Below are positions 1-8,170 of a DNA stretch of 64,000 nt, piece after piece. The notes under the pieces were generated by a model. It worked only from the letters and a program-made list of their open reading frames with translations. It was not told the DNA's origin and made no database searches. Made by a program: the position numbers and the translations under genes. Source of the stretch: JACCZH01 sp963729445 (lineage in GTDB: Bacteria; Chloroflexota; Chloroflexia; Thermomicrobiales; CFX8); NCBI GenBank assembly GCA_963729445.1, contig CAVSNU010000005.1, forward strand, positions 682,001 to 746,000, in the 5' to 3' direction. The stretch's first letter is position 1, and each line of letters opens with the position of its first letter.

Positions 1-842
1 CGCAGGACCACGACGCCCTTTTCGCGATCGGTCAGGCACTCCAGCGAGCGGCGGATCTGGTCGCGGATCGCGCTCGATACCGCTTCTTCCACGACTTGAT
101 CGCTGGCCGGATCTGGCAGCAGGTCACCGATCGTGGACTCGCCGTCCTCGCCGATGGGCTTGTCGAGCGACGAGGTGCGCGGGATTGCAGAGCGAGCCTG
201 CTCGACGCGCTCGACTTCCATTTCAAGGCGGGTTGCCACTTCGGCGTCGGTCGCCGGGCGGCCGTACTGCTGCTCGAGCTGCGCCTCGGTGCGGCGCACC
301 TTCGAGATGAGATCGTGCATGTGAACCGGAACGCGGATCGTGCGGCTCAGGTTGGCGACGGCGCGGCCGATCGCCTGTCGAATCCAGAACGTGGCATAGG
401 TGCTGAAGCGGTAGCCCAGCTCCGGGTCGTAACGCTCAACGGCGGTCATCAGGCCGATGTTGCCCTCCTGGATGAGGTCAATCAGGGGCAGGCCACTTGA
501 GCGATACTTCTTGGCGATCGAGACCACCAGGCGCAGGTTGTGACGGATGAGTTTCTCACGGGCGATGCGCGCCTTCTCGAAGATGATCTGTAGATCGTCG
601 ACTTCTTCACCCTCTTCACGGAGGCGGCGGGCCTCCAGCCCGGCGCGCACGGCGCGGGAGAGGTCGATCTCCTCCTGGTGTGAAAGAAGCCGGTGGCCGC
701 CCACATCGCGGAAGTAGCGATAGACCGCATCACTGGTTGCCTGGTCAAGTAGCTCAGCTGACTCATCAATTACTTCGCCTACTTCGGCGTCAGCTGCGGC
801 CTTCTCCAGGTCGTAGGTGTCTTGGATAGATCGTTCAGTCAT
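1..842 (-). CDS. RNA polymerase sigma-70 factor, primary/group 2 type (C-terminus cut by window edge)
   Basis: Directs RNA polymerase to promoters. I translated the reverse strand from an ATG at 842: 280 residues are visible before the window edge. Region 1.2-like sequence lies at about 37-70 and region 2 at about 99-170, with IRHNLRLVVSIAKKY, LIQEGNIGLMTAVERYDP and FSTYATFWIRQAI, the core- and -10-binding signature of group 1/2 factors. Region 3 covers about 177-255. Region 4 starts at about 256 (SLECLTDREKGVVVL) and is cut, so the -35 helix is missing. The N-terminal part before region 1.2 is short (about 36 residues), which suggests a group 2 or minimal SigA factor. A TTGACA/TAGTGT promoter lies about 80 bases upstream of the start. 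Confidence 0.93.
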   Translation of the reverse strand, partial: MTERSIQDTYDLEKAAADAEVGEVIDESAELLDQATSDAVYRYFRDVGGHRLLSHQEEIDLSRAVRAGLEARRLREEGEEVDDLQIIFEKARIAREKLIRHNLRLVVSIAKKYRSSGLPLIDLIQEGNIGLMTAVERYDPELGYRFSTYATFWIRQAIGRAVANLSRTIRVPVHMHDLISKVRRTEAQLEQQYGRPATDAEVATRLEMEVERVEQARSAIPRTSSLDKPIGEDGESTIGDLLPDPASDQVVEEAVSSAIRDQIRRSLECLTDREKGVVVL

Positions 843-926
843 GCGACTCCTTCGTTTCTATTGCGCGTTGTCGTCATCGTTGACGATCCCGACTCGGCCC
901 CAATGCCATTACGCTGCAATCTTGCT

Positions 927-955
927 ACACTAGCATTGATACAATTATATGTCAA
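927..955 (-). promoter_or_regulatory. Sigma-70 promoter for the sigma factor gene
   Basis: On the reverse strand a perfect -35 TTGACA (950-955) is followed by a 17-bp spacer and the -10-like TAGTGT (927-932). Transcription would start near 920, giving a 5' UTR of about 78 bases before the ATG at 842. Confidence 0.6.
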
Positions 956-1073
956 CTGTTGCGCTGAGGATTGTGAAATATCCCACAAACCATCAGGACG
1001 ATGATAATGCCCTGATGGACGTTTGTAAATGCCCAATCTGAACATCCGTCGAGAATGTGGCCCCGTACGATCG

Positions 1074-1126
1074 GTACGTACTCGTCGTCTACTATAGTAC
1101 GTACACCTCTTTGCACGGTTTGTCAA
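1074..1126 (-). promoter_or_regulatory. Inverted repeat with possible distal promoter
   Basis: A perfect 9-bp inverted repeat, GTACGTACT (1074-1082) and AGTACGTAC (1096-1104), has a 13-base spacer. On the reverse strand a TTGACA (1121-1126) stands 17 bp from TACGTA (1098-1103), inside the right arm. This could be a second, operator-controlled promoter for the sigma gene. The -10 match is weak. Confidence 0.35.
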
Positions 1127-1335
1127 CTCTTGGAGCTGACAAACTCTGCATCTATAAGCGTTCAACGGTCGAAATGTCACGCGGATATGAGTACTGAAGT
1201 GTGATTTCGGCCTCCCTAGCGGGACGCCGGACGGCAATTACTTGCCTCGATGTATATAACGCGCTGCGCCCGGATTTATTCCCGGGGCGGGTCGTCAGTG
1301 CGTCATTCGTACGGACCTCTTGGCATCAACTTAAT

Positions 1336-1592
1336 AAGGAATCATTGGGCAGGGCGGACCGCTTAGGCGGTTATCCTGAGGCAACGAAGAGCCTGCCATG
1401 AGCGAAGTCGAATGGGATCTCTAGCTTGCGTCAGGATGACTGATGGGACCCTCTGGATGACTGATCGGGTGCTCAGGATGACTATCAAGGCGCGCAGGAA
1501 GAGCGATGTTCCTCGGAGCCTGCCCTGAGCACAGCCGAAGGGATGACCGACGCAGGGTACGGTTGGCCCTGCCGCCGCTTAACTTGATGCGC
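1336..1592. repeat. SIR-type intergenic repeat, copy A
   Basis: No gene is credible between 843 and 1600. The second half holds a composite repeat that begins AAGGAATCATTGGGCAGG, contains GAGCCTGCC..GAGCGAAGTCGAA, GGGATCTCT and several TCAGGATGACT units, and ends near CCGCTTAACTTGATGCG. The same head and tail recur at 19222-19534. A perfect 14-bp direct repeat ATTCGTACGGACCT flanks the block at 1305-1318 and 1603-1616; the second copy overlaps the end of the next gene. Confidence 0.7.
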
Positions 1593-1600
1593 AGGGGGTG

Positions 1601-1969
1601 TTATTCGTACGGACCTAACAGCTGTGTGAGCTCAAGGCGATTCCCGAACGGATCCTGACAGAAGAGCCGCGGACGATTGTGGATGGGCGTGGTCTCTTCG
1701 GTCCCGATGTTGTGCGCTTCCAGCTGTAGCCGGAGCCCCGCGAGGTCGTCCACCGCGAAGCAGAAGTGCCGCCCGCCAGTTGGTGTGTGGCCGTCCTCTT
1801 CTTTGAACAGATGCAGCTCAGATTCACCAATCCGGAACCAGAGCACCTGATCCTGCCCGAGCGTTTTGGGTGCCGGAATCTCCTCCAGCCCCAGGATGCC
1901 GCCGTAGAACCGGCGACCGGCATCGAACCCCTCAGGCGGGGCGGGAATGCTCACGTGGTGCAGACGCAT
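1601..1969 (-). CDS. VOC family (glyoxalase-like) protein
   Basis: A single-module vicinal oxygen chelate protein of 122 residues. Seen: MRLHHVSIPAP with the first metal-ligand His, FYGGILGLEE, ELHLF, a second His in GGRHFCFAVDD, and the closing DPFGNRLEL that usually carries the last acidic ligand. The length fits one betaalphabetabetabeta pair, so it probably works as a dimer. The substrate cannot be told; such proteins serve as lyases, dioxygenases or fosfomycin-type resistance enzymes. It is transcribed alone, divergent from the reductase at 2062. Its last bases overlap a 14-bp repeat that also sits 284 bp away. Confidence 0.85.
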   Translation of the reverse strand: MRLHHVSIPAPPEGFDAGRRFYGGILGLEEIPAPKTLGQDQVLWFRIGESELHLFKEEDGHTPTGGRHFCFAVDDLAGLRLQLEAHNIGTEETTPIHNRPRLFCQDPFGNRLELTQLLGPYE

Positions 1970-2061
1970 GCTGGACCCCCCTACTCTATAGAAAGCGAGT
2001 GCGGTTCATGCTAGTGTAACCGCCAATCCAGGCGGCACCGCGTGAACAGGCAGGAAACGGC

Positions 2062-3096
2062 ATGAACGATCTACGCGCATCCCAGATGACGGTTATCGGA
2101 GCAGGGGCGATTGGCGGGACGGTCGGAGCCTCTCTGCATGACGCCGGCTACGACGTCACCCTCGTCGATGTCGTGCCGGAGCACGTTCAAGCAATCAATG
2201 AGCGCGGGCTACGGATCACCGGGGTGCGTGGAGACCGGACGTTTCCGGTGAAAGCGGTACTCGCTGATGACCTCCAGCGCCCGCTGGGTGTCACATTCTT
2301 GTGCGTCAAAGGGCACTTCACCGAGCCGGCCATGCAGCAGTTTGGCCCGCTGCTGGCGGAGGATGGCTACATTGTCTCCCTGCAGAACGGCATGAATGAG
2401 GATATCATCGCCAGGCATGTCGGCCGGGAGCGGACGGTCGGCGCGTTCGTTCATTTTGGAGCCGATTACATGGAGCCCGGGCTGATCCAGCTCGGGAAAG
2501 AGCAGCACATGTTTATCGGGGAGCTGGATGGGCAGGTCACGCCGCGAGCCCGGGCGCTACAGGCGGCACTCGATCACGTCATGCCGGCGCATGTGACAGG
2601 GAATATCTGGGGCTTCCTGTGGGGCAAGCTGGTCTATGGTGCGATGGCGTTTACGGCCTCCTGCGTCGATGCACCGGTTCCTGAGGTCATGGATAGCGAG
2701 ATCGGGTTGCGCCTCTGCCGCGCGGCGGCGGCTGAAGCCTATCTGGTGGCCAAGCGCCAGGCACCGCAGCTGGAGATGATCGGCGAGTTCGATCCGAACA
2801 TGTTCGCGCCAGGTGAGCACCTTGAGAAACGCGCAGATGCTGCGTTGATGGCGATGACCGACGGGATGCGCGGCACGGTCAAGCAGCACATGGGCATCTG
2901 GCGCGACCTCAAGGTCAAGAAGCGCAAGACCGAAGTGGACATGCAGATAGCGGTGCTCGTCGATTATGGGCGACGCGAAGGCATTCCGACGCCGGTAAAC
3001 GCCGCTGTGCTGGACACGATCCACGAGATCGAAGATGGCAAGCGCGGCATGGAGTGGTCGAACTTCGACGATATCGCGGCCCGGGCAGGAATCTGA
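2062..3096 (+). CDS. 2-dehydropantoate 2-reductase family protein (ApbA/PanE-like)
   Basis: NADPH-dependent ketopantoate reductase-type enzyme, 344 residues, cytosolic. The N-terminal Rossmann motif is VIGAGAIGGTVGASL, followed by an acidic residue (LVD) at the end of strand 2. LCVKGHF and SLQNGMNED are the usual substrate-site segments, and the all-alpha C-terminal domain contains WGKLVYGAM. ATG 2062 is preceded by CAGGAAACGG. The family includes true PanE and many paralogues acting on other 2-oxo acids. No pantothenate genes are nearby, so a panE assignment is not justified. Confidence 0.82.
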   Translation: MNDLRASQMTVIGAGAIGGTVGASLHDAGYDVTLVDVVPEHVQAINERGLRITGVRGDRTFPVKAVLADDLQRPLGVTFLCVKGHFTEPAMQQFGPLLAEDGYIVSLQNGMNEDIIARHVGRERTVGAFVHFGADYMEPGLIQLGKEQHMFIGELDGQVTPRARALQAALDHVMPAHVTGNIWGFLWGKLVYGAMAFTASCVDAPVPEVMDSEIGLRLCRAAAAEAYLVAKRQAPQLEMIGEFDPNMFAPGEHLEKRADAALMAMTDGMRGTVKQHMGIWRDLKVKKRKTEVDMQIAVLVDYGRREGIPTPVNAAVLDTIHEIEDGKRGMEWSNFDDIAARAGI

Positions 3097-3104
3097 GCAA
3101 TGAA

Positions 3105-3218
3105 GTGACGATCTACAGTCCGGACCGCAGGGCCAGGGTGCTCCGCGCGCCCGACGAGCTTGACGGTGGAGAGGTGCTGCCCGGCTTCTGCTTGCCGATT
3201 GCCGGCATCTTCAGCTAG
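3105..3218 (+). pseudogene. Remnant of a Uma2/DUF820 family protein (C-terminus only)
   Basis: A 37-codon frame reading VTIYSPDRRARVLRAPDELD, then GGEVLPGFCLPIAGIFS and a stop. This closely resembles the C-terminal tail of Uma2 (DUF820) PD-(D/E)XK-like proteins, which are abundant in Chloroflexota and cyanobacteria. The catalytic core is absent; upstream sequence belongs to the reductase, which ends 8 bases earlier. Read as a deletion remnant. Confidence 0.6.
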
Positions 3219-3230
3219 CGTCCCTGGCGC

Positions 3231-3773
3231 TTACGTCTGATTGCTCGGGATCAGCCGCTCGACGATCACGACATCCAGCCACTCGTCATCGAGCTTGGCG
3301 TGTTTTTCGTAGATTCCCACTTCGCGAAATCCGAAGGATGCGCACAGCCGGCGGCTGGCGTGGTTGAAGAGGAAGACCCGGCTGAGCATCTTCCAGAATC
3401 CCGCTTGCTCCGCCGCCTCGATCAGCGCCGGGAGAAGTATCTTCCCCACACCCTTACCGCTCGCATCGTTATGCACGTAGATTGAAAACTCCGCGATGCC
3501 GGCGTAGCACTCGCGAGAGCGATAGCTTGACGTGCTGGCCCAGCCGACAACGTCTCCACCAACCTCCGCCACCAGGTAGGGATAGCGGCCGGCGCTCGCG
3601 TTGAGCGTGTTTTCGATGTCGGCCGGCGTGCGGAGCGTCGTCTCATAGGTTGCCTGCCGCCCGAGAATCCCCTGGTTGTAAATCTCCGCAATCGCGGCGG
3701 CATCGTCCCGCGTTGCGGGCCGGATGCTCACCGTTTCCGGCCGGATGTGCGTGTCCAAGTTCATCGGGTGCAT
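3231..3773 (-). CDS. GNAT N-acetyltransferase, ArsN1/phosphinothricin acetyltransferase type
   Basis: Acetyl-CoA dependent N-acetyltransferase of 180 residues. Seen: IRPATRDDAAAIAEIYNQGI at the N-terminus, YLVAEVGGDVVGWAS, a pyrophosphate-binding loop NDASGKGVGKILL, and FWKMLSRVFLFNHASRRLC followed by GFREVGIYEKHAKLD. These match the ArsN1/PAT group that acetylates phosphinothricin or arsinothricin. Two ATGs (3773 and 3764) are possible; GGAGAGG lies 3 bases before the first and about 11 before the second, so the start is uncertain by three codons. No ars genes are nearby, so the natural substrate is open. Confidence 0.85.
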   Translation of the reverse strand: MHPMNLDTHIRPETVSIRPATRDDAAAIAEIYNQGILGRQATYETTLRTPADIENTLNASAGRYPYLVAEVGGDVVGWASTSSYRSRECYAGIAEFSIYVHNDASGKGVGKILLPALIEAAEQAGFWKMLSRVFLFNHASRRLCASFGFREVGIYEKHAKLDDEWLDVVIVERLIPSNQT

Positions 3774-4006
3774 TACCTCTCCACGAAACCAAAGCGCCTG
3801 TTGCGACGTCTTTCTAGTAGAAGGTGTGGTGTTTGTCGAGTACCGCCCTTTCCTGCAGATCCGTACCCTGATATGGGACCATTGCTGCGGGCGTGCGTTC
3901 GCAGACCCGTATACATGCCGTTACTCACGTGAATTGAAATGAATCGGATATAGAGCGTAACCATGCTACTACCAGCGACTTTTGCTGAAAGAAGGGACGC
4001 AAGCGG

Positions 4007-4600
4007 GTGCTGAAGAACACCGGAAGCCCCGATACGGTGGAGTCCGGCGTTGATGCTCCCGACGAAGCCGCGATGGTTGCTGCCGCGCAGCGGGATTCTC
4101 GAGAGTTTGGGGCGCTCTACGAGTTATACGTGGATCGAATCTATCGCTACGCCTACCGGCGGGTGGGCACCCACCACGACGCCGAAGATGTGACCGCGCA
4201 GACGTTTCAACAGGCGTTACAGGCGCTGCCGGCATACGAGTGGCGAGGACTCCCGTTTGGTGCCTGGCTCTTCCGCATCGCCGCGAACATCATTAACCGT
4301 CGCGGGCGGTCCAGTGGGCGGGAGATACCGGTCGAGGATGTCACGGTGTTCAGATCGTTCGAGCTTAGCGACGATGACCCGGCGGACCACCTGTCCCGCA
4401 GTGAGGAAGCCGAGGAGCTCGTGGCCGTCATTCGCCTATTACCGCCGGATCAACAACGGGTGCTGGTATTGAAGTTTTCGCACGGGCTGAAGAATCGGGA
4501 GATTGGCGATCTGATGGGTCGCTCTGAGGGCGCAATCAAGCAGCTCGTTCACCGGGCACTGACGAATTTGCGTTCCCGGATGGAACGCCAGTATGTCTGA
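4007..4600 (+). CDS. ECF-type RNA polymerase sigma factor
   Basis: A 197-residue sigma factor with only regions 2 and 4. Region 2: FGALYELYVDRIYRYAYRR, then HDAEDVTAQTFQQAL and PFGAWLFRIAANII. Region 4: LPPDQQRVLVLKFSHGLKNR then EIGDLMGRSEGAIKQLVHRA. The start is a GTG at 4007. The gene ends in TGA overlapping by 8 bases the ATG of a membrane protein at 4593, so the two are translationally coupled, the usual layout for sigma and its regulator. Divergent from the acetyltransferase; no clear own-type promoter recognised in the 233-bp gap. Confidence 0.92.
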   Translation: MLKNTGSPDTVESGVDAPDEAAMVAAAQRDSREFGALYELYVDRIYRYAYRRVGTHHDAEDVTAQTFQQALQALPAYEWRGLPFGAWLFRIAANIINRRGRSSGREIPVEDVTVFRSFELSDDDPADHLSRSEEAEELVAVIRLLPPDQQRVLVLKFSHGLKNREIGDLMGRSEGAIKQLVHRALTNLRSRMERQYV

Positions 4601-5981
4601 CGCTGAGCGTCAAACTGAACGCCTCAACCGGGCGATTGACAGGCAAACCTCCCACCAGCTGGCCCCGATCTTCGATGATCCGGAGCTGGACGAGCTTGTC
4701 GAGCTGGCGGGTTACCTGCACCGCGCATTCCCTGAGGGTGTCCCAGATCCTGTCTTTCGTGAAGCGTTGCGCGAGCAGCTCCTCGATCCCCGTCCGCGGC
4801 TTGTTCCGGGGGAACAGCAACGCCACAGCCGGCGTGCGCCGCGTCTCGCGGCTACTGGTGCAATCGTCGCGGTGCTCGTCGCCGTCGTCGCGGTCGGCGT
4901 GCTGACGACCGGTGCGTTGAGTGGGACCAGTGGCCCTGACGACCAACGCGGTGAATACCAGATGGTTGAGTCGCCGACGCTCATCAGCACCGTTGCGACC
5001 GCCACAGTTGGCTCGGTTGCGATGGCCAGAACGCGCGAGCCTGAACGCATCGTGCCTGAGCCAACACGCGCTCTCTCAGTCAATGTTCCACCCGTTGACG
5101 CGGAGCATCTTGAGTTCGGCGCGATGGCCACCTCCGAAGTGAGCCGCCCCATCCATGCGAGCGAGATTACCTATTCCCTTGCAGTGGACAAGATGCCGGA
5201 CATGCCCGCTTCGGCGCCGCTGTACCGTTTCTCGGTGCCAGAAGTCGACTCGATGAGTCTGCTTATCCAGGTTGCCGGGGCACTCAAGCTGGACTCCGAG
5301 ATTGCAATCCGCACGACAGGCGGCAAAACCATCTTCTCGTTGACGTCCGATGATGGAACGTCGTTTTTGTGGATGCCGGCCAGCGGCGCGTTCGCCTGTA
5401 CCCTCTCCGGCAAAGCCAAGGTAGAGGGCGATCAGGATGAGATGGTGGCGTCTCTCTACCGTTGGCTGACGGCCAGTGGTTTCCCGGTAAGCGACCCTGC
5501 AGCCGGCAGGGCTGTCGTCACGCCTGAAGGCTCCGGGTTGCGCGTTGATTTCCCGGTTGGAACGGCCCCGGCCGTTGCCCTTGGACACCCACTCACGGTG
5601 TCGGTGTTCATCGACGAGAGTGGCGCGATTCGAACCGTGTCTGGTTACTGGCTACAGCTTGAGGAAACGCACGACCTTGATCTGTTGAGCGCCGAGGAAG
5701 CGTGGCGCGCCGTGTCTGACGGCCATGGCTACTGGCTGAGCCAGACCCCGCTTGAGACCTCCGGAAGGTTCGAGGTGGAGTCGTTCAGCGTGAGCTATGT
5801 TCTCACCACCGACGACCGCCAGGAGCTCGTTCTTCAACCGGTCTACCGCGCCAGCGGCACGTTCCATGACTACGGTGGAAACGTCGTCGAGGGAGTGAGT
5901 GTGATGCTCCAGGCGGTCACCCAACCCGGGCAAGTATCCTCCACACCAAGAAGAGTGACGGAGCGCCTCTCCAGCCGCTAA
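4593..5981 (+). CDS. Single-pass membrane protein, probable anti-sigma factor for the upstream ECF sigma
   Basis: 462 residues. A cytoplasmic N-terminal part of about 85 residues is rich in charged helices (DDPELDELVELAGYLHRAFP). One membrane span follows at about 89-111 (GAIVAVLVAVVAVGVLTTGAL), then a large exported domain of about 350 residues with no family I recognise. No HxxxCxxC zinc motif is present, so it is not a ZAS-type anti-sigma. The 8-base overlap with the sigma gene and the topology (inside helical, outside sensing domain) are the grounds for calling it an anti-sigma or co-regulator. Function is inferred from context only. Confidence 0.55.
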   Translation: MSDAERQTERLNRAIDRQTSHQLAPIFDDPELDELVELAGYLHRAFPEGVPDPVFREALREQLLDPRPRLVPGEQQRHSRRAPRLAATGAIVAVLVAVVAVGVLTTGALSGTSGPDDQRGEYQMVESPTLISTVATATVGSVAMARTREPERIVPEPTRALSVNVPPVDAEHLEFGAMATSEVSRPIHASEITYSLAVDKMPDMPASAPLYRFSVPEVDSMSLLIQVAGALKLDSEIAIRTTGGKTIFSLTSDDGTSFLWMPASGAFACTLSGKAKVEGDQDEMVASLYRWLTASGFPVSDPAAGRAVVTPEGSGLRVDFPVGTAPAVALGHPLTVSVFIDESGAIRTVSGYWLQLEETHDLDLLSAEEAWRAVSDGHGYWLSQTPLETSGRFEVESFSVSYVLTTDDRQELVLQPVYRASGTFHDYGGNVVEGVSVMLQAVTQPGQVSSTPRRVTERLSSR

Positions 5982-6006
5982 GCAATGTATCTGTTCAGTC
6001 CTCCCC

Positions 6007-6035
6007 TTGACACTTGGGCATCCATCTCCTATTAT
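6007..6035 (+). promoter_or_regulatory. Strong sigma-70 promoter of the peptide ABC operon
   Basis: TTGACA (6007-6012), a 17-bp spacer and TATTAT (6030-6035). A start near 6043 gives a leader of about 190 bases before the ATG at 6233. Confidence 0.7.
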
Positions 6036-6042
6036 CCGGGCG

Positions 6043-6225
6043 CTTGACGATGCGACGTTGGTGGTCGCGAAGCGTGCTCAGGGAGACTCTTATTGGGTAT
6101 CTCCTGGTGTGCGCAACTCGTGGATTTGAACCAACAGCATAGGGGATTACGGGTGCATCCGTGTTGCGAGTGGGAACCAACACGGTCGCTCGTCAAGGTT
6201 GGTGTATCGGTTTTTGGAGGAGGAC
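6043..6225 (+). ncRNA. Candidate structured leader RNA upstream of the binding-protein gene
   Basis: The long leader contains several small hairpins: GCGAC/GTCGC near 6053, CAGGGAGA paired with TCTCCTG near 6083-6112, and a perfect 7-bp CCGTGTT/AACACGG stem at 6159-6185 with loop GCGAGTGGGAACC. The complementary strand of 6121-6160 weakly resembles the 3' half of a tRNA (GGTTCAAATCC), but the stems do not close. No known riboswitch consensus is met and no terminator with a U tract is seen. Confidence 0.3.
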
Positions 6226-6232
6226 GCAACGT

Positions 6233-8029
6233 ATGGTTGAGCAACGATCGATCGATGCTCTCGTGAGAGATGTCTACCAGGGCGCAGTCAGCAGGCGCAG
6301 CTTGTTGAAACGGGCGGCCATTCTCGGCATCAGCGGCCCAACCCTGACCACCCTTCTGGCGGCTTGTGGTGGTGATGAAGAGGAAGAGCCGGCTGCGACC
6401 ACCGCTGCCCCTGCTGGCGGAGACGCGACCGCCGAAACGGAAGGCGACGCGACCGCTGAAACCGAGGACGACGCAACCGCCGAGCCTGAAGGTGACGCAA
6501 CTGCCGAGCCTGAAGGGGAGGACTCGGAAGAAACACCTGCCTCTGGAGACAGTGGCTCCTCCGGTGGTGCGGCCAGCGGTCAAATCGTGATCATGCAGGG
6601 TGTCGACGCGAACACGCTCGACCCGCTCCTGCGTAACGCGACGCCGGAGTTCACGATCAACCTCCATGTCTTCGACATGTTCTTGAACCGCAATCCTGAG
6701 ACGCTGGAGATCGAGCCAGGCATCGCCGAGTCATGGGAGGCCATCGATGAGATGACGTGGGAGTTCAAGCTTGTGGAAGATGCAACCTTCCACAATGGCG
6801 ATCCCGTCAACTCTGAGGCGGCTATCTTCTCGTTCGAGCGCGCGAACCTGGAAAAGATCGGTGAGACCGGGCGCGTGCAGTCGCTTGCCAACCAGATCGG
6901 CTACGAGAGCGCCGAGGCTATTGACGACTACACGTTCCGTGTGAAGACCAACAAGCCGGCCGCAATCTTCCCTGACCTCTTGACCAGCTTCGAGATCTGC
7001 CCGCCGAGCGAGTACGAGGATGATTCACCAGAGAATCTCGCCAGAGTCGCGCAGAACCCGATTGGCTCAGGCCCGTATAAGTTTGTTGAGTGGGTCCGCG
7101 ACGACCACATCACGCTTGAGGCGAACCCGGATTACTGGGGCACCCCGCCGAGCATTCAGACCATCATCATCCGGCCCGTGCCGGAGCTCACCGCCCGTGT
7201 CGTGGCGCTGCAGAACGACGAGGCGAACATCATCGTGAACGTCGCCCCGGACGTTGTCCAGCAGGTTGAGGACGCCGAGAATACCCGCGTCTCGTCCGTA
7301 ACCGGTGGACGCAACATCTTCATCGGTATTCGTTGCGACCGGCCGCCGTTCGATGACGTGCGTGTGCGCCAGGCGTTGAACTACGCGGTGGACTGGGACT
7401 CGATCAAAGAGGCGCTGCTGGCTGGTCATGGCGAGCGCACGCGCACGATCGTCAATCCTCCGAACGAGAACATGGACATCGAAGCTTATCCGTACGATCC
7501 AGACCGGGCGCGCGAGCTCCTGGCAGAGGCCGGTGTCGAAGGTCTCGAGATCACGATGGATGCGCCAAGCGGCCGCTACATCCAGGACGCGCAGCTTGCG
7601 CAGGCGATTGCTCAGAACTATGAGGACGTTGGTATCAAGGTTAACCTCAAGGTTCTGGAGTGGTCGGTATACGCCGGTGAGCTGCTCTCCGGGGACGGTT
7701 CCCAGCTGGACGATCTATTCTTCCTTGGCCTTGGCTCTCCGTTCAGTGGCGAGCAGGAGCTCTTCTACGTACACCCAGACTACTCACTGAACTTCACGCA
7801 CTGGGAAAATCAGGAGTATGTCGATCTGTTCGACCAGCTCAGCAAGTCGGTTGACGCTGCAGAGCGCAAGGAGCTCATGGACCAGATACAGGTCATCGTT
7901 ATGGACCAGTGCCCGTGGGTTTGGCTCTGGCACCAGGTGGACTTGTATGGCGTGAGCGCGAACCTTGAGTGGGAAGCGCGCGCGGATGAGCGTATCGACG
8001 TTTCACTGGCCTCGCAGACCGGCATCTAA
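6233..8029 (+). CDS. ABC transporter substrate-binding lipoprotein, family 5 (peptide/nickel type)
   Basis: Extracellular solute-binding protein of 598 residues. ATG 6233 is chosen because GGAGGAGG stands 8 bases before it. The N-terminus carries a twin-arginine-like SRRSLLKRAA (residues 20-29) and a lipobox LLAAC with Cys45, so it is probably exported by Tat and lipid-anchored. Residues about 50-105 form an acidic, repetitive linker built of GDATAETE/GDATAEPE units. The rest is a full SBP_bac_5 domain (TLDPLLRNATPEFTINLHVF, WEFKLVEDATFHNGDPVNSE, GSGPYKFVEW, NYAVDWDSIKEALLAGHGER). Two permease genes follow, but no ATPase genes are in the window. Confidence 0.93.
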   Translation: MVEQRSIDALVRDVYQGAVSRRSLLKRAAILGISGPTLTTLLAACGGDEEEEPAATTAAPAGGDATAETEGDATAETEDDATAEPEGDATAEPEGEDSEETPASGDSGSSGGAASGQIVIMQGVDANTLDPLLRNATPEFTINLHVFDMFLNRNPETLEIEPGIAESWEAIDEMTWEFKLVEDATFHNGDPVNSEAAIFSFERANLEKIGETGRVQSLANQIGYESAEAIDDYTFRVKTNKPAAIFPDLLTSFEICPPSEYEDDSPENLARVAQNPIGSGPYKFVEWVRDDHITLEANPDYWGTPPSIQTIIIRPVPELTARVVALQNDEANIIVNVAPDVVQQVEDAENTRVSSVTGGRNIFIGIRCDRPPFDDVRVRQALNYAVDWDSIKEALLAGHGERTRTIVNPPNENMDIEAYPYDPDRARELLAEAGVEGLEITMDAPSGRYIQDAQLAQAIAQNYEDVGIKVNLKVLEWSVYAGELLSGDGSQLDDLFFLGLGSPFSGEQELFYVHPDYSLNFTHWENQEYVDLFDQLSKSVDAAERKELMDQIQVIVMDQCPWVWLWHQVDLYGVSANLEWEARADERIDVSLASQTGI

Positions 8030-8041
8030 GTCATCATGCAT

Positions 8042-8069
8042 GCCGCTGTGCCCCCTCGGGCACAGCGGC
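8042..8069 (+). terminator. Intra-operon hairpin between binding protein and permeases
   Basis: A perfect 12-bp stem GCCGCTGTGCCC/GGGCACAGCGGC with a 4-base loop, followed by TTATTCC. It starts 13 bases after the binding-protein stop. Such hairpins often let the binding protein be made in excess over the permeases, by partial termination or by protecting the upstream mRNA. Confidence 0.6.
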
Positions 8070-8170
8070 TTATTCCATAGGCGACGCTGGGCGGCCTACG
8101 TGCTGTTGGAACGTCCGGCTCTGCGAGAGCTCGCCATATTCAACTGTAGACCGGCAGGGAGTAAAGTAAC

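Noticed and set aside
6121..6195. Reverse-strand tRNA-like sequence (GGTTCAAATCC, CACCA-like end)
   Set aside because: The T-stem pairs only 3 bp, the anticodon stem does not form and the acceptor arms are too close. Kept only as a comment on the leader RNA.
6165..6195. T-box-like GAGTGGGAACC in the peptide ABC leader
   Set aside because: The AGGGTGGNACCGCG core is not matched, no specifier stem or terminator is visible.
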